Shown here: piece after piece, positions 26,095 through 34,095 of the stretch
Position numbering within the stretch: the stretch's first letter is position 1
Layout of the letters: every line of letters begins with the position of its first letter
Assembly: GCA_016931455.1 (NCBI GenBank)
Contig: JAFGES010000054.1
Location: 62,001-126,000, forward strand
Reading direction: 5' to 3'
Length of the DNA: 64,000 bases
Origin: Desulfobacterales bacterium
Lineage (GTDB): Bacteria > Desulfobacterota > Desulfobacteria > Desulfobacterales > JAHDSC01
The notes under the pieces: model-generated
Databases searched by the model: none
What the model saw: the letters and a program-made list of their open reading frames with translations, nothing else
Told to the model about the DNA's origin: nothing
Position numbers and translations under genes: made by a program

Positions 26095-26831
26095 GAATTT
26101 TGTTTTTTTCCTTTCTGTTTTTTTTCGAAAACATTACCGTAAACACTGATTTTGATTTCCGGCCGTATTTTGCTGTTTGTTTTCAATTCGATCGTATCAA
26201 AATATCGGCCCTTTTCTTTTTTTGTATTTTCAACGGTTAGGAGATATATAGTACCCTTTGGTTTTTTAAGTTCAGTTAATTTCAAGCGAATATTTTTGCC
26301 TTGTGTTGATTTGGCTTCAAGAATTTTAAAAAAATACTTTTTTTCAGGAATTATGGAAACTGATCTTACTATCGGCTGCCCGATAAGTCCTTCTAATTTT
26401 ACAAACTGTGGGTTGATGGTTACTAATTTTTCAACTTGTCCCGCAATGGTCAGACTGAAGTTCGGTTTCTGCTTGTCATTGGTCATGACGAGAATCGTTT
26501 TTTTGAGTCGTCTGCCACCATAACCGTTTGTATTGACTTTTATCGTTATCTTTCCCTCGCCACCGGCCGGGATTTGCCTTGTGTAAAAGGCAGCCGTGCA
26601 GCCTCAACCGGTTTTAACTTTCTCTATTTTCAAAGGGGCGGTGCCTTTGTTTTGGATAATATACTCATGGGTGATTTCAATGCCGTCTACAACCGGCTCA
26701 AAATCATAACTTGTTTCCGGTAAAATAACAGCTGGATAATTTTCGATTAGTTTTTCAGCCCCAGTGGCGACATTGATCAAAACACAGCTGCAAAATATAA
26801 ATAATAAGATTCCAAAAAGCTTTAATCTCAT
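26091..26831 (-). CDS. DUF1573 exported protein, candidate selenoprotein (UGA at conserved Cys)
   Basis: Two adjacent open frames join into one 246-residue protein if the TGA at 26606-26604 is read through. The frame is continuous, with no indel. The N-terminus has a signal peptide (MRLKLFGILLFIFCSCVLINVATGA). The DUF1573 core runs TSYDFEPVVDGIEITHEY, NKGTAPLKIEKVKTG, UGA, then GCTAAFYTRQIPAGGEGKITIKV. DUF1573 proteins carry Cys-Gly-Cys at this place; the paralogue at 56233 in this window has VCCGCEAKL. The UGA thus replaces the first Cys of CGC. After the UGA, bases +32 to +51 form a stem with a GGU loop at +40 to +42. This is SECIS-like but a little far, and a nearer hairpin lacks the loop G. 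The ATG at 26831 has a GAGGAG site. Confidence 0.65.
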
Positions 26832-26940
26832 TTTCACAACTCCTCTATTTAAAAAATAATGAAATGATAAGTGACACAATGCCTTTCTAAAATCAATTAA
26901 ATCTCTTCGGTTGTGGGGAAAGCCCATTATAAAAATAAAT

Positions 26941-26969
26941 TATCTATTTCGCATGCCATTAGATGTCAA
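26941..26969 (-). promoter_or_regulatory. Promoter of the DUF1573-HAD operon
   Basis: On the minus strand, TTGACA (26969-26964), a 17-base spacer, TAGATA (26946-26941) continuing to TAGATAAT. It is 110 bases before the DUF1573 start. Its presence argues that the gene with the in-frame UGA is transcribed as a normal gene. Confidence 0.6.
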
Positions 26970-27051
26970 GCTGTAACTTTACTATTTTTTTTACTAGAAA
27001 CACAGATCTAAAGTTTAAAATTCTATCCAAGCATATGAAAAACAAAAAATA

Positions 27052-29508
27052 TTATAGCATAAAAAAAGGATCTACATCCACAACAGTTTTGAAATGGTGA
27101 GTATTAAACTTCGGCATTCGGGTTGATAGCAATTGACGAATAAACTGATGGAGCGTTGTTGCATTTAAACCTTTCAAAAGGATCTGCCATCTATAGTACT
27201 TTGCAATTTTCGGCAGAGCAGCCTGAATAGGTCCGAGGATCTCAATACCTTCAAGAAAAGATGGGTATTGTTTTTGCAGAAGACTACACTGAGATCCAAT
27301 CTCCTTTGAAAGTTTTTCCGTCTTATCTTTATCTTTTCCGGAAATTTTTAGTTGGATCAATCTTGAAAAAGGAGGATACCGGAGTGCCTTTCGATAAAGG
27401 ATTTCTTGGTTGTAAAATAATTTGAAATCCTGATCTTTTGCAGATAAGATACTGAAATGTTGTGGATTATAAGTCTGCAAAATTACTTTCCCCGGGGCAT
27501 TGCCGCGTCCGGCCCTTCCAGCTACCTGTGAGAGCAGCTGAAAAGTTCTTTCACCGGCCCGGAAATCCGGAAAGTTCAGTGAGAGATCCGCGCAGATAAT
27601 GCCCACGAGCGTAATATTCGGAAAATCATGCCCTTTTGCAACCATTTGGGTTCCCACCAAAATATCGATCTTATGATTTCTAAGTTCTTTCAGTATCCGG
27701 ATTAAAGCTCCTTTTCGCTGCGTCGTATCATGATCCATACGGGCGACTCTTGCCTCCGGAAACAATGCCTTTAAGGCAATTTCAATCTTTTCCGTGCCGA
27801 CTCCCAGAAGCTTTATTTTAGATGAGCCGCACACTCGGCAACTTGAAACGGAAGACTTTGAGAAACCACAGAAATGGCATTGGTAGGCATGGTTTTTTTG
27901 ATGAAAGGTTAGTGAAATATCACAATTCTTACATCGCATAACATGGCCGCAAGCCGCACAAACCGGGAAATTTGCAAATCCCCTTCGATTTAAAAATAAA
28001 AGGACCTGTTCTCCACGATTCAAAGTCTCTTTCATTGCGACATGAAGCTCTGTGGTAATATGGCGATTAATTCCCCGGCTATCCCTGTATTTGCATAGAT
28101 CAACAACGTCAATTTCCGGTAAGGCTTGTTTATTCACTCGATGTTCTAGATTCAACTCGATAAATTTTTTTGTTTTAACATTATAATAGGATTGGACCGA
28201 AGGAGTAGCAGAGCCTAACAATACCACCGCATTTTGCATCTTCGCTCTTAACACGGCGAGATCTCGGGCATTGTAACGCAGACGGGTGTCCTGTTTATAG
28301 GATGTATCATGCTCCTCATCAACAACAATTACATCAATATGATCTAAAGGTGCAAAGACGGCGGATCTCGCTCCAATCACAATTGCCGTTTCCTTGCGCA
28401 TAATTCGTAGCCACTGATCAAAACGTTCACCTGCGGAAAGTCCACTATGCATAACAGCAATACAATCACCGAAACGGGCCCGGAATTGTCTTTCTACTTG
28501 AGATATGAGCGCAATTTCCGGAACCAGAGCCAACGCGGAATTTCCGCGTTTTACCGCTTCAGCAACGACATGCATATACACTTCGGTTTTGCCGCTTCCG
28601 GTAACGCCTGCCAGAAGAAAGGTTTTAAATCCTTTTCCTAGAGAATTGATAACCGTTGCAGTGACATTTTCCTGATTTTTGGTAAGCATTGGTGGGATAT
28701 CACGTGTAATCGGTTCACCGAACGGATCTCGGTAAGTCTCCTTTTTATAGATCTGAATAAATCCTGCATCCTTCATATAATTAATAAAATTGGATGATTC
28801 AGGAATCAATTGTTTCAATTTTTGTATAGAAATTTCACCATTGACCGCAAGGGTATCGATGATTTTCTTTCTGCAAGTATAAAATCGATCTTTGGGAATA
28901 TCTGATCGGATCAGTTTGATATAACGCTGCATTTTAGGTTTAATTGCGGTACTTTTTAGAGATAGACGCTTTGTTATTAAGCCGCGGATTTCCATCTTTT
29001 TAATCAACGCGTTTGGAACATCTTTATTATTTTTTTTGTAAAGATCTTTTAAGGAGCAGGATCTGTGTTTCAACTGCTGTAAAATTTCCCTTTCTATTGG
29101 TGTCGAAAACTCTGTTTGAATTGCTTGTTCCCCTTTTTTAGTAATGGCAATCGAAGCCGTATCATAAAGATTGATTCCACCAGGCAACGCACCTTTGATA
29201 ACTTCACCCAGAGGATAAATATAATAATCTGAAATCCATTTGAAAAAGGGGATCATCGATGCAGGGAAAAGAGGCTCTTCATCTAGAACATCAAGGATCT
29301 GCTTAATTTCTTTTTCGCAAATATTTTCAGAGGGACCAATGATATATCCGGTTACTCGACGACGGCCAAATGGAACCAGCACGCGTTTGCCTGGAAAAAT
29401 TAGAAAAAAAAGGCTTTTCGGAACTTGATAGGTAAAGGTTTTATAGACTGGAAGCGCAATAGCTACTTCTATATAGGGTGAATCCGATATCATTTTTAAT
29501 TGCACCAT
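27052..29508 (-). CDS. priA: Primosomal protein N' (replication restart helicase PriA)
   Basis: About 818 residues from the ATG at 29508. The 3'-DNA-binding domain is YIEVAIALPVYKTFTYQVPKSL...GKRVLVPFGRRRVTGYIIG. The helicase has Walker A AGVTGSGKTEVYMHV, DEEH box VVDEEHDTSYKQ and motif III LLGSATPS. The zinc domain has four Cys pairs (CAACG, CKNC, CHFCG, CRVCG). The motif V/VI region is GTQMVAKGHDFPNITLV and QVAGRAGRG. It reloads the replisome at stalled forks. Starts at 29586 or 29493 are also possible; 29586 would overlap the divergent gene. Confidence 0.95.
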   Translation of the reverse strand: MVQLKMISDSPYIEVAIALPVYKTFTYQVPKSLFFLIFPGKRVLVPFGRRRVTGYIIGPSENICEKEIKQILDVLDEEPLFPASMIPFFKWISDYYIYPLGEVIKGALPGGINLYDTASIAITKKGEQAIQTEFSTPIEREILQQLKHRSCSLKDLYKKNNKDVPNALIKKMEIRGLITKRLSLKSTAIKPKMQRYIKLIRSDIPKDRFYTCRKKIIDTLAVNGEISIQKLKQLIPESSNFINYMKDAGFIQIYKKETYRDPFGEPITRDIPPMLTKNQENVTATVINSLGKGFKTFLLAGVTGSGKTEVYMHVVAEAVKRGNSALALVPEIALISQVERQFRARFGDCIAVMHSGLSAGERFDQWLRIMRKETAIVIGARSAVFAPLDHIDVIVVDEEHDTSYKQDTRLRYNARDLAVLRAKMQNAVVLLGSATPSVQSYYNVKTKKFIELNLEHRVNKQALPEIDVVDLCKYRDSRGINRHITTELHVAMKETLNRGEQVLLFLNRRGFANFPVCAACGHVMRCKNCDISLTFHQKNHAYQCHFCGFSKSSVSSCRVCGSSKIKLLGVGTEKIEIALKALFPEARVARMDHDTTQRKGALIRILKELRNHKIDILVGTQMVAKGHDFPNITLVGIICADLSLNFPDFRAGERTFQLLSQVAGRAGRGNAPGKVILQTYNPQHFSILSAKDQDFKLFYNQEILYRKALRYPPFSRLIQLKISGKDKDKTEKLSKEIGSQCSLLQKQYPSFLEGIEILGPIQAALPKIAKYYRWQILLKGLNATTLHQFIRQLLSTRMPKFNTHHFKTVVDVDPFFML

Positions 29509-29564
29509 TGACTTTGCCGGCGTATGATAAATATTAATATTATTTATTTTGATCGGAGGTATAT

Positions 29565-29867
29565 ATGCATAACATTTCCAAACCATCCATGATTTTTTTA
29601 TTAGTTGCAGCCTTGGTTTTCGTTCCCTTCAGTACTGTCGCCATGGCAAACGAGATAAACTCCAAAAACGAAATGGCTGCGGAAAAAATGGCGGTTGATA
29701 TATTATTAGTCAGACCTTTTGGTATTGTCGCCACCGCTGTCGGAACGGTTCTTTTTATTGTATCGCTGCCCTTTTCAGCCTTAGGCGGAAATACACACAA
29801 GGTGTGGCAAAAAATGGTCGCAGAACCTGCTCAATATACATTTAAACGGCCGGTAGGTGATCTTTAA
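29565..29867 (+). CDS. Small exported or membrane protein
   Basis: 100 residues. A signal peptide (ISKPSMIFLLVAALVFVPFSTVAMA) is followed by a short linker (NEINSKNEMAAEKMAVDILLVRP), a second hydrophobic segment (GIVATAVGTVLFIVSLPFSALGG) and a tail with VWQKMVAEPAQYTFKRPVGD. I recognise the general look of a small conserved membrane protein in proteobacteria, but no function is known to me. The ribosome-binding site is GGAGGT. It is divergent from priA, with a start-to-start gap of under 60 bases. Confidence 0.75.
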   Translation: MHNISKPSMIFLLVAALVFVPFSTVAMANEINSKNEMAAEKMAVDILLVRPFGIVATAVGTVLFIVSLPFSALGGNTHKVWQKMVAEPAQYTFKRPVGDL

Positions 29868-29971
29868 TATCAGTTTCTTAAATTTTAAGAAAAAAATACC
29901 TAATTCTCGTTTCTGCCGATTGTACCGGCCGTGCTGTGAATTGATTCATTGAGATCTCGGGTGAATTCATT

Positions 29972-30760
29972 ATGCCATGGGTAACAAAAAAAATTCAAAT
30001 CAATATTCCTTTTAGGATGCTGATTGATTCCTATATTGAATATTTTATCAATCACCGCTTGAATCCTGAAATCGGTTTTGACGCTGCTACGTTGGAACAC
30101 TATTCATTAGCGGATTTTAGAAATATTGCGGAACAACTCTCTCAAAATTCTTTGACCGTTACTTTCCACGGACCTTTTATAGATTTATCCCCCGGTTCTC
30201 CGGATCCGGCGGTAAGAGCCTTAACCGGTCATCGTTTTGAACAAATACTAAAACTCATTCCGCTTTTCAATCCCAAAACCGTAGTTTGTCATACCGGTTA
30301 TGATCGCAAACGCTATGGGTATTTTAAAGACCAATGGCTCGAAAATAGTATGAAGATATGGTCTTGGTTTGGATCTCGTGTTAGGGACGAGGGCAGCCGA
30401 TTAATACTTGAAAATGTCTATGAACACCAGCCTGATGATATCCGACCGCTCTTAGAAGGTCTTTCTGATCAAAATGTCGGGTTTTGTCTAGATATTGGTC
30501 ATCAAACCGTTTTCAGCCACGCCTCAGCTGAAATCTGGCTGAAATCACTCGCTCCTTTCCTGGGGCAATTACACCTTCATGACAACTTAAAAAAATATGA
30601 CGATCACATAGCCTTAGGTCAAGGAGAAATCAACTTTCACCATTTTTTTGATTTATTAAAACATATAGAAAAAAAGCCTTCAATAATAACTCTTGAAATC
30701 CATAGACAAGAAGATCTTTGGCCAAGCATTGACTTTCTTGAAAAAATGTGGCCCTGGTAA
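29972..30760 (+). CDS. TIM-barrel sugar phosphate isomerase/epimerase-like protein
   Basis: 262 residues of the AP-endonuclease-family-2 / xylose-isomerase-like barrel. Metal-binding segments are seen: TVTFHGPFIDLSPGS (His, about 65), VVCHTGYD (His, about 108), LILENVYEHQP (Glu, about 150), GFCLDIGHQTVF (Asp and His, about 176), LHLHDNLKKYDDHIALGQGEI (about 202-222), then ITLEIH (Glu, about 241). This set of ligands is that of the sugar phosphate isomerase/epimerase family. The substrate is not predictable. The gene stands alone between the small membrane protein and the PagL-like gene. Confidence 0.85.
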   Translation: MPWVTKKIQINIPFRMLIDSYIEYFINHRLNPEIGFDAATLEHYSLADFRNIAEQLSQNSLTVTFHGPFIDLSPGSPDPAVRALTGHRFEQILKLIPLFNPKTVVCHTGYDRKRYGYFKDQWLENSMKIWSWFGSRVRDEGSRLILENVYEHQPDDIRPLLEGLSDQNVGFCLDIGHQTVFSHASAEIWLKSLAPFLGQLHLHDNLKKYDDHIALGQGEINFHHFFDLLKHIEKKPSIITLEIHRQEDLWPSIDFLEKMWPW

Positions 30761-30825
30761 TCTGCCTGCAAAAGCTGACACCGGTTCTTAGAAAAAACCA
30801 ACTGAGTTTTTCAATCTCCTCTTCT

Positions 30826-30872
30826 AACCCCTGGTGCAACGGGGGTGATCTTTGTAAACGGTGAAAGATCTC
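30826..30872 (+). promoter_or_regulatory. Structured leader before the PagL-like gene
   Basis: Two adjacent hairpins occupy the leader. One is a short stem CCCC/GGGG around 30827-30843. The second is a perfect 7-bp stem GATCTTT/AAAGATC (about 30848-30871). No T-run follows, so this is not a plain terminator. It ends about 15 bases before the AAGGAG site of the gene. Confidence 0.35.
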
Positions 30873-30901
30873 ATCAATAGATTCTATTGAAGGAGAATGA
30901 A

Positions 30902-31483
30902 TTGATAAGGCTATTTTCAATTGGGGTTATGATCCTCATGATCACTATCACTTGTCTTTGCAATGAACTATCGGCAAATGAAGATTGGGCCCTAACATTT
31001 TATGGCGGCCGGCTTTCCGTCAATAACCTGGGAGAAACGCTAACGCTGAAAGCTGATTATGAAAACTCCTATCTGGGTGTTTTGGCGTTGTCTAGAAAAA
31101 TCGGCTCTTTTATGCGTTTTATTGATTTTGAATTAGAAGGCCAGATAACACATCATTTTGGAGATCAAAATCATTTTGAAACCAATGGTTTGTTTGCAGT
31201 GCGATGGCTTCCGTTTTTCCGGAACAAGCACTTCGATACAAGTCTTGCAATAGGGGCAGGAATTTCTTATGCTTTCAAAACCCCGAAATTGGAAGCCATT
31301 GACCAGTCAAACACACCTAAAACCTTGGGATATCTTATGCTTGAACTCTCATTGACGACCGATGAAAATGCCGATTGGTGTTTTGTTATGAGAATTCATC
31401 ATCGATCCGGTGCCAACGGTCTATTCGGCGGTAGATTGGATGCCTCAAATGCTTGGTGTTTTGGAGTGAAATATCGATTCTAA
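30902..31483 (+). CDS. PagL-like lipid A 3-O-deacylase / acyloxyacyl hydrolase family barrel
   Basis: 193 residues. A signal peptide (LFSIGVMILMITITCLCNELSA) is followed by a small beta-barrel with alternating strands, ending in Phe (FGVKYRF) like outer-membrane proteins. The second-last strand holds RIHHRSGANGLFGG, which fits the PagL H-x-S catalytic pair; an acidic residue would be the third member. The family removes an acyl chain from lipid A in the outer membrane. The start is the TTG at 30902, six bases after AAGGAG; a TTG at 30887 overlaps that site. Confidence 0.72.
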   Translation: MIRLFSIGVMILMITITCLCNELSANEDWALTFYGGRLSVNNLGETLTLKADYENSYLGVLALSRKIGSFMRFIDFELEGQITHHFGDQNHFETNGLFAVRWLPFFRNKHFDTSLAIGAGISYAFKTPKLEAIDQSNTPKTLGYLMLELSLTTDENADWCFVMRIHHRSGANGLFGGRLDASNAWCFGVKYRF

Positions 31484-31623
31484 ATTAACCCCGACGTTGC
31501 ATAAATAATGACACAAAATAAAGGCAAAGAATTAAAATTTGCTATTTTCAAACATAGCGACTATGATAATAATATCAATATGTTTTTAAATAAAATCCCG
31601 GTCTTTCGGAAACCGAGTCTAAA

Positions 31624-32418
31624 ATGAATTATTTTCAAATAGAATCAAGAGATCAAATCATAAAATTTATTTCAATAGCCGTTGGTATTGGTTTATTATT
31701 ACTTGTTTCCAAATCCGAAAGTAATCAGAAATTTCCAGAACCAAAAGGTGCCGTAAATGATTATGCTGAAGTCATATCTCCGACCTATGTGGATCGGATG
31801 GAACGTATGGCTCGCGAAATACTTAAGAAAACCGAAACATCAATAGTTGTTGTAACAGTGAAAAGCATTGGTGATGAGAATCCGGATGAATATGCCAACC
31901 GGTTGTATGCGACTTGGGGAATCGGTAAAAAAGGAGAAGATAAAGGAATTTTGATTTTTTTAGCTGTAAAAGAAAGGCGGATTCGAATTGAAACCGGATA
32001 CGGAGTTGAAGGCATTCTTCCGGATGGACTGGTGGGCGAAATTCTCGATAAATATACAGTCCCCTATCTTAAAGACGGCAATTATGGTCAAGGCCTGGCC
32101 AATGCCGTATTTTCCTTTGCATCTGTTGTAGCCCAAAATGCGAATGTATCCTTAACCGATCGCCCTGCTATCGATAGCTCTAGATCAAAAAAGGAAAGCC
32201 GTGGTGGAAGTTTTTTAAGTTTGATTTTTCTATTTCTCATTATTGTTCCACTTCTTGGCACACGAAGAGGCCGGGCCATGCTCCCCATTATTTTATACAT
32301 GTTAATGAGCGGCGGAGGCAGAGGGAGAGGGGGAGGATTTGGAAGTTTCGGCGGTGGCGGTTTTGGAGGATTTGGCGGCGGCCTCAGCGGTGGCGGTGGA
32401 GCGAGCCGAGGATTCTGA
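31624..32418 (+). CDS. TPM-domain membrane protein (YgcG family)
   Basis: 264 residues. An N-terminal hydrophobic segment (FISIAVGIGLLLLVSK) is followed by a TPM domain (about 35-165: GAVNDYAEVISPTYVDRMERMA, then YANRLYATWGIGKKGEDKGILIFLAVKERRIRIETGYGVEG). A second membrane segment lies near 200 (SLIFLFLIIVPLLG). The C-terminus is a low-complexity Gly-rich tail ending GASRGF. TPM proteins have a thioredoxin-like fold and often occur with LemA, as here. Proposed roles include photosystem and metal-centre repair, but in bacteria the function is uncertain. It is 14 bases from the next gene. Confidence 0.85.
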   Translation: MNYFQIESRDQIIKFISIAVGIGLLLLVSKSESNQKFPEPKGAVNDYAEVISPTYVDRMERMAREILKKTETSIVVVTVKSIGDENPDEYANRLYATWGIGKKGEDKGILIFLAVKERRIRIETGYGVEGILPDGLVGEILDKYTVPYLKDGNYGQGLANAVFSFASVVAQNANVSLTDRPAIDSSRSKKESRGGSFLSLIFLFLIIVPLLGTRRGRAMLPIILYMLMSGGGRGRGGGFGSFGGGGFGGFGGGLSGGGGASRGF

Positions 32419-32432
32419 AGAAAGGCAATAAA

Positions 32433-33164
32433 ATGGCAAAGACACCTAAAAAACCGGAAGAAATATTTTCTGAGATTACGAAAGACTTCAAAGAGACCTT
32501 CGGAAATGATCTGCTTTCTATTATTCTCTACGGCAGCGGTGCCGATGGGAGTTACCAGCCCGGCAAATCGGATCTTAATTTTCTGATTATCCTTTCCGAA
32601 ACAGGCATCAATCATCTGGAAAAAGCGATTAAAACCGTTAGGTATTGGAAAAAAAGAAAGGTGGCAACCCCTTTTTTTATGACGGAGTCATACATCATGT
32701 CTTCCCTGGATTCATACCCTATCGAATTTCTCGATATGAAAAAAAACCATGTTCTGATTTTCGGTGAAGATATTCTAAACAGATTATCCTTCAATCCACA
32801 TTACATTAGGTTGCAGTGTGAAAGGGAACTAAAAGGTAAAATTCTGCATTTACGTGAAGGCTTTATAGAAACCCAAGGGCAAGAAAAACAACTGCGGAAT
32901 TTGATAAAAATATCTTTGAAGGCATTTATCGCAATTTTTAGGGCTCTGTTATCATTAAAAGATAAAGACATTCCGCGTGAAAGACGTAAAATTATTATCT
33001 CAACAGCGAAAGAGTTTAGCATCAATCCCGATATCTTTTTGAAATGTTTAGATATTAGGGAAGAAATCGACAATTTTTCATCATCTGATGTTCAAACGAT
33101 TTTTAAGGCCTATTTAAATGAAGTCGTCAAGCTAAGTGAGCTGATCGATAAGTTTGAAATTTAA
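32433..33164 (+). CDS. Nucleotidyltransferase-fold protein
   Basis: 243 residues. The N-terminal half contains the nucleotidyltransferase signature LLSIILYGSGADGSYQPGKSDLNFLII (residues 26-52), equivalent to GS-x10-(S)DxN. The second acidic position is Asn rather than Asp, so catalysis may be weak or absent. The C-terminal half is helical (LRNLIKISLKAFIAIFRALLSL), like a substrate-binding HEPN-like bundle. It is inserted between the TPM and LemA genes, which are usually direct neighbours. What it modifies is unknown. Confidence 0.78.
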   Translation: MAKTPKKPEEIFSEITKDFKETFGNDLLSIILYGSGADGSYQPGKSDLNFLIILSETGINHLEKAIKTVRYWKKRKVATPFFMTESYIMSSLDSYPIEFLDMKKNHVLIFGEDILNRLSFNPHYIRLQCERELKGKILHLREGFIETQGQEKQLRNLIKISLKAFIAIFRALLSLKDKDIPRERRKIIISTAKEFSINPDIFLKCLDIREEIDNFSSSDVQTIFKAYLNEVVKLSELIDKFEI

Positions 33165-33264
33165 TTGTTTTTTGATTTTCTCTCAAACCTCATGTCAAGG
33201 TCAAAAATTATTTCAAATGTTGTCAAATTTATGCACAAGTACTTAAATATAGGGAGTAAAACTA

Positions 33265-33840
33265 ATGAATAAAGGTAAAAAAAACCTTATTGTCATATTT
33301 TTAATTATTTTCGTTGTCATTTTAGCATTCTTTACCTTTTTCAAGGGGACCTATAATCAATTCGTTACTATGGATGAATCCGTAAAGGCAAGCTGGGCAC
33401 AAGTGGAAAATCAGTTTCAAAGGCGCTATGATTTGATTCCGAATCTTGTTGAGACGGTAAAAGGATACGCAAAGCAGGAAAAGGATGTACTGGTTGAAGT
33501 TACCAATGCAAGAGCAAAAGTCGGAGGGGCAGCCGATATACCTGCAAAAATCGGTGCAAATAATGAATTGGCCGGGGCTTTGAGTAGACTGCTTGTTGTA
33601 ATGGAACGGTATCCTGATCTCAAATCGAATCAAAATTTTATTCGTCTGCAGGATGAACTGGCAGGGACCGAAAATCGGATAGCGGTTGAGAGAAGACGTT
33701 ATAATGAAGCCGTTAAAACATACAACGTCACCATCAGAAGCTTTCCGGATAATCTATTGGCGAGTATTTTCGGTTTCCAAAAAGCCATACTATTTGAAGC
33801 GCCTTCGACAGCCAAGACGGCTCCTCAGGTTAAATTTTAA
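33265..33840 (+). CDS. lemA: LemA family protein
   Basis: 191 residues. One N-terminal membrane helix (LIVIFLIIFVVILAFFTFFKGTYNQFV) is followed by the LemA helical core VKASWAQVENQFQRRYDLIPNLVETVKGYA and ending KTYNVTIRSFPDNLLASIFGF. All family hallmarks are present. The function is unknown; LemA often pairs with TPM-domain proteins. A weak promoter (TTGTCA, 17 bases, TTAAAT) lies just upstream, so it may be transcribed separately from the TPM gene. A clear terminator follows. Confidence 0.94.
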   Translation: MNKGKKNLIVIFLIIFVVILAFFTFFKGTYNQFVTMDESVKASWAQVENQFQRRYDLIPNLVETVKGYAKQEKDVLVEVTNARAKVGGAADIPAKIGANNELAGALSRLLVVMERYPDLKSNQNFIRLQDELAGTENRIAVERRRYNEAVKTYNVTIRSFPDNLLASIFGFQKAILFEAPSTAKTAPQVKF

Positions 33841-33869
33841 TATTTAGAACCCTCGATGGGATTATACTA

Positions 33870-33908
33870 AAGAGTTGGTGTCTGATTCTTACACCAACTC
33901 TTCCTTTT
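33870..33908 (+). terminator. Terminator of lemA
   Basis: A 12-bp stem (33870-33881 with 33891-33902), a 9-nt loop, then TTCCTTTTTT. It isolates the TPM-LemA cluster from the LonB pair. Confidence 0.85.
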
Positions 33909-34095
33909 TTCTCAATTTTTTTATCCCCTTATATTCAATCCGTTTACTTTTTATCCCCTATTACGGAATATATATTGTTACAGGTGTGGTAAGACATTTT
34001 AGGATTCGGCATCCGTTACCGATATAAAAATATGCATTTACTTCTTTTATATTTTGGATAGTTATCTAGTCAGGCAATCAAATAGGAAAAAGCAA

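Noticed and set aside
26575-26592. 6-bp hairpin at +12 to +29 after the DUF1573 UGA as the SECIS
   Set aside because: The stem is good and the distance right, but the loop UUACAC lacks the G expected near the loop start. It is kept only as an alternative.
32088-32615. 175-residue minus-strand proline-rich ORF
   Set aside because: Its proline tract is only the complement of the glycine-rich tail of the TPM protein.
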